Positions 57,181 through 64,000 of a stretch of 64,000 nt of DNA are shown here, piece after piece. Where the stretch lies: contig CM018041.1 of the NCBI GenBank assembly GCA_008638375.1, forward strand, positions 5,695,501-5,759,500. Reading direction: 5' to 3'. Under the pieces are notes generated by a model. That model was given only the letters and a program-made list of their open reading frames with translations, was not told where the DNA came from and did no database searches. Origin of the DNA: Nyssa sinensis. Its lineage: Eukaryota; Streptophyta; Magnoliopsida; Cornales; Nyssaceae. The translations under genes were made by a program, and so were the position numbers. Position 1 is the first letter of the stretch, and each line of letters starts with the position of its first letter.

Positions 57181-57187
57181 TTATATT
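57181..57187 (-). promoter_or_regulatory. TATA-like box of SOT copy 1
   Basis: The minus strand reads AATATAA about 85 bp before the ATG. The downstream sequence is alignable with that of SOT copy 2, so the core promoters are probably homologous. Confidence 0.45.
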
Positions 57188-57956
57188 GTTTGGGAGAAAT
57201 CTTTGGTGTGCCAAACCTAGTTACTCATTTTTTCTTCACCATGTATCAAAAATATTTTAAAATTAATGAATAAATATATAAATTTTTTTTTGCTATAATA
57301 CTTTTTATCCCAAATCTTACATATGTGGCATTTGATCATTCGCAATGTTTTTGTTACATCATAAATACTTTGTCCGTAATGCTATCTTTATTATGATATT
57401 TTATCAAATTTTTTTATTCGTTGACGTGACTGATTGAGTGCTAGTGAATATAGCTTCTTGATATATGCGGGTGTGAGTTAATTCAATTTTTCGGTAGCTA
57501 TTCAAGTGTTAGTGAATGCAGCCTCTTGTTATGTATGAGTGCTAGTAAATATAATCTCTTGATATGTACGAATGCTAATTAATTTAGTCTTTCGGTACTA
57601 ATCAATTGAGCTTCTTAGACTCAGTTGACATAACAAACACTAATATGCTAAATTTATTAGCACTCGAACAGTCACGTCAACAAATAAAACACATGATTTA
57701 ATAATTTTTTGGTACAAGTAGCGTGGAGATGCATAACAAATTTTTTTAATGAAAGTTCTTATTTCCAAACATGTACATTTATTATAGTAAATTTCAATAT
57801 TTTGTATTTAAGAGTGAAAAAAATTGATAATAATCCTAATAATCAAATGATAAATTACATGTATATAAAAAATATATTGTTATAGACGTAATCCTTAATC
57901 TGATTATTAAAATCATGATTCTAAAAACAACCAAATAATTATTCATCATTTTTATA

Positions 57957-58752
57957 AAAGTTAATTATACTTATTTTTTTTATAATTTCTGATAATTATA
58001 TATAATTCTCTTATAATTTTTAAAATAAGACTGCCTCACGTCGGACAAACGAGATTAATAAATTTATTAACATACCACTTTACCTTTATATTTTAATAAT
58101 ATTTTTGAAGTAAAAAATTAGCAATTTTCTTCATTCTTTATTTCTCTCTCGTGAATAGACGGTCAACACTCTCTCTCTCTACGCACTGCCCCTTCAATCT
58201 CAACTCTTTCTCAAATTTTTTACACCATCGGCAAAAATGGCCGCCATCGCCACCACCACTAGTCCGGCGTCGCTCCTCTCTCACCACCGACAGCATCACC
58301 ACCACCGTCGCCATAGCCACCACCATCCTCGCTTGACTTGCTATGGATTCCAGCGATGAATGAGTTCGATTCATATTACTTTTTTTTTCAAACAAGCCAG
58401 TCTCTCCTTCAAACAATGTCAGTTTGATAACTTTGATTGGGAGCCCCACCGATAGCCAGAAGGAGATCAAATACCCAGTCTTTCCTAGCAGTTCGAATTT
58501 TGCGACAGTGATCAGAGGTCACTCTGTTGTGCTTGTTTCATCACTCATACCGTCGTTCCCTCAAGAACCATCACAACGGGAGCCCAATCTCAGCCCTGTT
58601 AAAGCTTTTGTAGTAGGTAATGGACTTGATTGAGGTATAACAGAGCTTTTCTCTTCTTGATTTCCTCATTAAAAGTTAGGGTTTTTTTTTCTTTCTCTTT
58701 CTGAATAAAATAAACAATTATCAAAAATTAAAAAAAAAAAGAGTAATTAATT
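57957..58752. mobile_element. MULE-like element between the sulfotransferase genes
   Basis: 796 bp. Inverted ends: left AGTTAATTATACTTATTTTTT...TTCTGATAATTA, right (minus strand) AATTAATTACTCTTTTT...TTTGATAATTG. Flanked by the perfect 9-bp duplication ATTTTTATA (57948-57956 and 58753-58761). The interior (58140-58640) is GC-richer with CCACCACC/CGCCATCG runs, like the interior at 33400-33640. No transposase. Confidence 0.78.
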
Positions 58753-58769
58753 ATTTTTATAATGTTGTT

Positions 58770-60540
58770 ATCAATGTCAGCAGCACAACAACTAATAGAA
58801 TCTGACAATTGATTAGAAAAAATTTAAAAATTAAAAATGTACTTTGACTAGATGTCTTTGACCTAAAAAGAGAGCCATTCACACGATTTTGATCTGGCCT
58901 TGGAAATGATGCTATCACATGAGTGAGAATAATTTCGGCTGGCACCAACATGAGCTTTAGGGCTGGTAATATGGGATATTATTCCTCAACATGATTTCAA
59001 AACGATACAAATTTAAGTAAATTTTTTATTAAGTTTAATTATGTTTGAATTAAAATTATGCAACACATGATTGTATGATTATTATTCATATCATATTTGA
59101 ATTGGTTTAACTGACATTAAATTGACATGCTTATTATTAAGAAATGTCTAATAACTCTTAATTCAAAAATGATTTGAAGTTGAACGATTAATATGATTAT
59201 TTATATTTTTTATTTTATTTTATTTAATAATAATATTATAACATATTTTTTTTAAATATTAATTATTAAGTAATATAATTATTAGTTTTAATTATAAATA
59301 TGTGTATAAATATTAATATAAAAATAATAAATGTATAATAATTTTAAAAAGAAAATAAGCCTTTTAGTTGAATTCATCATAATAATTTTTTTTGGAATAA
59401 TTTTTTTTAAAAAATAATATTATTAAACTTAAATAACTCATATACTCTTCTTATTTCTCTCTTTCCCTCCGCTCAAAATTTTTGGACAAGTTAATCGAGT
59501 TTCTTACAAGAAGTAATTAAAAAATCAAAAATTTTCTAAATTATTAAAAAGGTGCAATTAAAGACTTAAATACGTAAATTTAACTAAAAAATGAAGTTTT
59601 GACTATTGGTCGGTTCAGATCAAATTATGAAATTTTGTGTATACTTTTGTGGAAGTCATTCTCGTCAAAACATTTTGAAAAAATATTTCAATCATTGTAA
59701 TAAAACAATTTAACGATAATAAATAAATGGAACAAATTCGAAAGTAACAACGATTAGGAAGTATTATTTCTACATGTTTGATTTTTTAGTTGCTCTGCCT
59801 AACATTATTGGGCTCATATGTTTGGCATTTTAAATTAGACAATGTTTAATTCTAAATTAGATGGGAGGAATCTTCTCATACTCACATACGTGTCACAATC
59901 TTAATGTACCACATATGCAATCACATGTATATCATGTGACTATTTAGTTTTAACTAAAAAAAATTAAAAAGCACATATGCATTACATATGTGACAAATTA
60001 TGGTTAAAATATGTATCAAGATAGGAGGAAGTTTCTCTGACCGAATTTGGAACTAAGTATTGTTCAAATATACATCTACACTAATATAAAACCATGCCCT
60101 TTCCTTCTTGAAGACATACCATACTATAAGTAGAATAATTATAGTCAACCTCAAATACGTTACGTGAAGGGAAATAGAGAATTCTTTTATTAAAATTACA
60201 CAATTTTGATTCGATTCAATTCTTTGTTTTGATTTTGTTTCCAAACGCATACAGATGGAGAAAGAGCAAGAAACGCCTAGGCATCTCTTCAAAGATGTTT
60301 TTTACATAATTATTTTTTTCAAGAGACATCGATCTCTTCTTTAACAGATAACACAAGTTTAGGAAATAAGTGGAAAAAAAAACAAGCAAGTTTGAAAAAT
60401 CTATTACACGCAAGATCACTGCTCTAACGGACTAGAGCAACACATCATTTAATCAAACCTTCACTACTAGAAATATTTAGTAGGTTTTATTTTCTAATGT
60501 CGTAGAAGAAGAATAGAAATGCTCATTATAACATGGCTGT
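58770..60540. other. AT-rich intergenic DNA
   Basis: No supported gene or element border; short open frames only. Confidence 0.6.
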
Positions 60541-60546
60541 AAAACT

Positions 60547-61518
60547 TCACACTTCAAGTTCAAGGCCAGACCCCTCTAGTCTCTCACGAAAAATTTGATC
60601 AAGGCGCTCTTCCATCTCCGGTGTTAAGTGGTTCTTCCAACCTCCGACAACACCAACTCTGAAGAAAATACTGTTAGGTACCGTTGTCCAAGGACTCAAG
60701 CCATTCTTGTTGACCTCCAAGTTCTTGAGCCTCTCTAAGCTACACCTCCACAACACCTTATCCACTTCCTCCTCATTACCAAAAGGCCTCCCAAGAAATG
60801 AAGCTAGTCGTTTCACTTGTGCTTTCGGGTCTTTTTTCAGCTCCTCATACTTCAAGAACAATATCTTGTGAGGCATCTTTAAACTTTGAGACCAGTATTG
60901 CAAGACATGATCAAAGAAAGATCCATAAGGGGCAACCCCATTGTAGAAGCACTCAAATGCCTTTTCCAATGGAAATGGCTCCTCATTAGGTCTAAACATA
61001 GTGTTGTAGAAGTGCCAAATGGACACCAAAGTGTCCTTAGGGTTCCGAGTTATGTAAATAATTTTGCACTTGGAGTTCTTAATTGAATCTGGCAAGACAT
61101 TGTACTGCATGTGAGTGTGAAACAACCTAGGAGAAGGCATACCTGAGAAATCAGGATTAGAATTCATTGTGTAAGTCAAAGCGTCTAGGGTTGGCACACA
61201 GGTATGAGGATTGTACTTCACCAGAATGTCTTCTTCCTCCTTGTCAGCACCACCATTTTGGCATTGCAGGATGCATAAACAAAGGGCCTTGAGCCATGTC
61301 GTACCTGTTTTTATCGTGGAAGCCAAGATAATATCATCATCACATGCTTCAAAGTGCGACTTAAAAGCTAATGCAGCTTCTAAATATTCGCGTGTAAGCC
61401 ATACACCTTCCCAGTTATACATATCTTCAGACTCCCAAAAACGTTCTTTTGGGAGTCGATTCAGTAGACTGTCCACTGAATCAGACGAATTAAGAATAGA
61501 TGACCCTTCATTGGCCAT
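60547..61518 (-). CDS. Cytosolic sulfotransferase (SOT), copy 2
   Basis: A 323-residue intronless paralogue of copy 1, with most residues identical by eye. Phosphosulfate loop IKTGTTWLK (69-77), catalytic His in FHTHMQY (H136), R158 in YITRNPKD, S166, and the C-terminal region FRVGVVGGWK (286-295). Here Val replaces the usual Lys and Gly replaces Asp, while Trp is kept, so the two paralogues deviate at different positions. ATG at 61518 in CCATGG. TATAAA at 61595-61600 on the minus strand. No stop or frameshift. Likely same broad activity as copy 1, perhaps with changed cofactor affinity or substrate. Confidence 0.95.
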   Translation of the reverse strand: MANEGSSILNSSDSVDSLLNRLPKERFWESEDMYNWEGVWLTREYLEAALAFKSHFEACDDDIILASTIKTGTTWLKALCLCILQCQNGGADKEEEDILVKYNPHTCVPTLDALTYTMNSNPDFSGMPSPRLFHTHMQYNVLPDSIKNSKCKIIYITRNPKDTLVSIWHFYNTMFRPNEEPFPLEKAFECFYNGVAPYGSFFDHVLQYWSQSLKMPHKILFLKYEELKKDPKAQVKRLASFLGRPFGNEEEVDKVLWRCSLERLKNLEVNKNGLSPWTTVPNSIFFRVGVVGGWKNHLTPEMEERLDQIFRERLEGSGLELEV

Positions 61519-61594
61519 GGTAGATGTAGAGAATGCAAAAAAAGTCTAGCACAACTCAAAAATGGAGTGAGACCAAATGGTTTCGTGACACGAA

Positions 61595-61600
61595 TTTATA
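61595..61600 (-). promoter_or_regulatory. TATA box of SOT copy 2
   Basis: The minus strand reads TATAAA about 80 bp before the ATG. Confidence 0.5.
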
Positions 61601-61741
61601 ATGGTTGTAGAGCCTCAAGTGATGCCATACACATGGTGATCATATTACTTATATACCAAAAAGAAGAAGAAAAAAAAACAGTGTAATATTTTAATTTTGT
61701 AGAATTAGTACCCCACACTTAAATCATATTTTAGTTGCTTG

Positions 61742-61909
61742 AAGTAGTGGTCTACCATTGGCTATTGTCAGAAATGCAATTTTTTTATATATATCTATCA
61801 ACAAATTTTAATTTTTAAATGTCTATCAACTTTTAAATTATAAAAAAAAAAATCAACTACCAGACACGTGGGTATAATTTAAAAAAGAAATCATATTATT
61901 TGAACTTTG
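61742..61909 (+). repeat. Long direct repeat, left copy
   Basis: Shares AAGTAGTGGTCT, CATTGGCTATTGTCAGAAAT, ACACGTGGGTATAATTTAAA and TATTATTTGAACTTTG with 63279-63466. The pair brackets a LINE 3' end. Confidence 0.85.
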
Positions 61910-63278
61910 GAGTTTATAAACCCTATGCACACGCTACAGGGGAGTTACTTATGCACATGTTATGACCTACTTTTAAATTATAAAGAAAGAGAAATGTTAG
62001 TGAAGAGACAGTGTAATAGTTTAGAAGAGAAGGTGCTGTCTGGATTGTCAGAAGATAAGGCGCCTTGTGACCCTTCGTTGGCCTTTTGTTCTCCCCTCCA
62101 ATGTTTTCGAAACCACCCGTTCATTGAATCGAAAAAATGTCTAGGTTACGGGTTATCGGTTCAATCGTCGGATAAATCGGAATTAAACCGTGATGTCATA
62201 ATTATGTAATTAATAAATTTAATAATATATATTATTGATATTTTAAATTTTAAAAATTATATAAAAATTACTAAAAATTATATAAAAATATTTATAAAAT
62301 ATGAATTTTTTTAATATATAAAATTTTAAGAAAAAAATGAAAAAAATATAATACACACAACTTATTACAATTAAAGTAAAAATGAAATACTGAGAGAGAA
62401 ATAAAGGAAAAAGAAATAAAGGATAAATAGAGAGGCATACAGAGAGTAGGCATCTCTTTGTATAAAAAAAAAGAAAACGAAATAAACGAGGCATACAGAG
62501 AGTAGGCGAAGAAAAGGATAAATAGAGAGGCATAATTGCAAGCGTAGCTTAACGTTCTCGTGAACCCTCAATCGAGCCTAAGAGGGCGACGAGGGAAACA
62601 AGTAAGAGTCACAGAAGCCGAAGAATCCAAGGGTCCAAGATGGAGTATCACCGGAGAAGTCGTCTGTGGTGAGCTTGGCAAAGGGATTGAGGGTGAAGAG
62701 AGGGAATAGGGTTCCGAGGTATGAGAAGGCTGACAAGAAGAACCCATTTGTGATGGCCGTGGCAGTGTTAGTAGAGGTGTCGGGGTGGCCGCGGTCGGAG
62801 GTGGAGGTGGAGGTGGAGGTGAGGCGGTGGAGTTCGGAGGTTCGTTGGTCGAGAATTTTGAGGTAACCACTGTCCGGCTAGGTTTTTGTTATCTATTGTC
62901 AATTCTGCATCTTCGTTGCTGTCTTTGATTTCTTGATTTGGTTTCTGGATTTCGTGGTTTTCTTTGATTTATTTTGTAATGCTTGGTTCATAGAGAAGAA
63001 CCGGTCTGAACCGGTGACCCAATACCGGGTCACCCGGTTCAACGGTCGGACCGTCCGGTTTTACCGGTTTTGTATTTTTAGAACAGTTTTGAACTATAAA
63101 CGGTTTTATGGGTTAAACCGGACCGTTTTGTGAACCGGTCGATGGTTCAACTGGTTGAACCGGCCGGTCCGGTCCGGGTTTTAAAACATTGCTCTCCTCT
63201 GGAGATGCTGACCTGTGCCCTGCTTGGGGCTCTCCTTGTTGTTTCCTTCCTTCAATAAATTTCATTTATAAAAAAAAT
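61910..63278 (+). mobile_element. LINE 3' end interrupted by an hAT-like element
   Basis: Outside the hAT insert (62099-63191), the sequence 61910-62098 plus 63192-63278 reads as one segment ending CAATAAATTTCATTTATAAAAAAAATA, a poly(A)-type tail. It is directly followed by the right copy of the long direct repeat. No ORF domain remains, so LINE is inferred from the tail only. Confidence 0.5.
62099..63191. mobile_element. hAT-like non-autonomous element rich in CCGGTT motifs
   Basis: 1,093 bp. Ends CAATGTTTTCGAAACC and (minus strand) CAATGTTTTAAAACCC. Flanked by CTCCCCTC (62091-62098) and CTCTCCTC (63192-63199), 7/8 identical. 63000-63180 holds many CCGGTT/AACCGG motifs that can fold on themselves. 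A GC-rich centre (62560-62870) has a Pro-rich minus-strand open frame and a GGAGGTGGAGGT tract; possibly captured DNA, unrecognised. Confidence 0.7.
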
Positions 63279-63466
63279 AAGTAGTGGTCTGCCCTACCCA
63301 TTGGCTATTGTCAGAAATGTATTTATATATATATATATATATCTATCTATCTATTAACAAAATTTAATTTTAAAATGTCTATCAACTTTTAAATTATAAA
63401 AAGAAATTATCAATTAAGATACACGTGGGTATAATTTAAAAAAGAAATCATATTATTTGAACTTTG
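63279..63466 (+). repeat. Long direct repeat, right copy
   Basis: Counterpart of 61742-61909, longer by about 20 bp mainly through an (AT)n/(ATCT)n expansion. Confidence 0.85.
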
Positions 63467-63469
63467 AAA

Positions 63470-64000
63470 CAATGTTTTCAGACCCAGCCCGTTCATCGAA
63501 CCAAGAAATATCTGGGTTACGGGTTATTAGTTCAACCATCGGGTCAATCGGAATCAAATCGTGATGTCATAATTATGTAATTAATAAATTTAATAATACA
63601 TATTACTGATATTTTAAATTTAAAAAATTATACAAAAATTACTAAAAATTATATAAAATCTTTTTTTACAAAATATGAATTTTCTTAATATGTAAAACTT
63701 CAAAAAAAAATGAAAAAAGTATAGTAGACATACCTTATTATAATGTTGAAAGTTGAAACTTCATTGCCATTCTTTCATAATCGCAAGGACCATAACAAAA
63801 ATCATTTTAACATCCAATCCAATCATAATCCAATAATTTAGTCTTCAACTACATGAAAAAAAAGAAGATATACACACTAATAATCATGCATAAATTAAAA
63901 TAAAATATCACATGATCGATACAAATATATAATACTGGAGTTTTAAACTTTAAGGGTTTAAAATTTTAAATACAATCCAAAATAAATTTAGCCAAAGACC
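63470..64000. mobile_element. Second hAT-like copy, left end (runs toward or past window end)
   Basis: Starts CAATGTTTTCAGACCC and follows the first 250 bp of the element at 62099 (CGTGATGTCATAATTATGTA shared), then diverges near 63720. The right end is not seen in the window. Confidence 0.6.

Noticed and set aside
62568..62870. Pro-rich minus-strand ORF as a gene
   Set aside because: Lies inside the hAT-like element, composed of PPPPP and S/T runs opposite a GGAGGT repeat; not supportable as a functional gene.
1..64000. tRNA, rRNA or snRNA genes
   Set aside because: I looked for tRNA A/B-box and cloverleaf-like segments and rRNA-like GC-rich blocks on both strands by eye and saw none I could support; only retrotransposon primer-binding sites resemble tRNA ends.

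Overview
The window is nuclear DNA of a flowering plant, most likely a eudicot and probably woody; I cannot name the species. The evidence is plant-specific gene families (an RCD1/SRO protein with WWE and PARP domains, a seed oleosin, cytosolic sulfotransferases), GT-AG introns, very AT-rich intergenic DNA, and a dense nested transposon load (Ty1/copia, Tat-lineage Ty3/gypsy, LINE tails, Stowaway, hAT-like and Mutator-like elements).

Layout. 1-6.4 kb: the 5' coding exon of a minus-strand SRO/RCD1-like gene. Its next intron holds a complete 5.03-kb copia element (148-5174, target duplication ATTTG), and the downstream exons lie left of the window. 6.4-15.6 kb: transposon remnants (hAT-like elements, three LINE 3' ends, an LTR relic with primer-binding site) and, on the minus strand, a possible small two-exon gene or remote 5' leader. 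17.6-18.7 kb: an intact oleosin gene with a seed-type promoter and a Stowaway MITE in its 3' flank. 20.0-32.0 kb: a young 11.99-kb Tat-lineage gypsy element (LTRs differ at 6 of 628 positions, target duplication CATAG). It has a gag-pol frame interrupted by two TAG codons, a 25-unit minisatellite, and a spliced antisense gene.

32-55 kb: no recognisable protein-coding gene, but this region is built from at least seven full or partial copies of one module that also starts at 19.7 kb, where the gypsy element splits the first copy. A full module has a leader, clusters of TAGCCGTTAGA (reverse complement TCTAACGGCTA, the plant mitosis-specific-activator consensus), a TATA box, and one or two 91-92-nt fold-back hairpins (types a and b) resembling MIRNA precursors. 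Downstream come microsatellites and a 187-bp fold-back repeat, amplified seven-fold in the last copy. Two partial copies are fused to sequence resembling the oleosin 3' flank. I regard this duplicated hairpin cluster as the strongest candidate for an undescribed system in the window.

55-64 kb: two intronless, minus-strand tandem cytosolic sulfotransferase genes (56117-57097 and 60547-61518) separated by a Mutator-like element, then a LINE 3' end with an hAT-like insertion, flanked by unusually long direct repeats.

The genes do not form a pathway. Oleosin coats seed oil bodies, SRO acts in nuclear stress signalling, and the sulfotransferases conjugate small molecules. The main story is genome turnover: tandem duplication of a small-RNA-like locus, then nested insertions.
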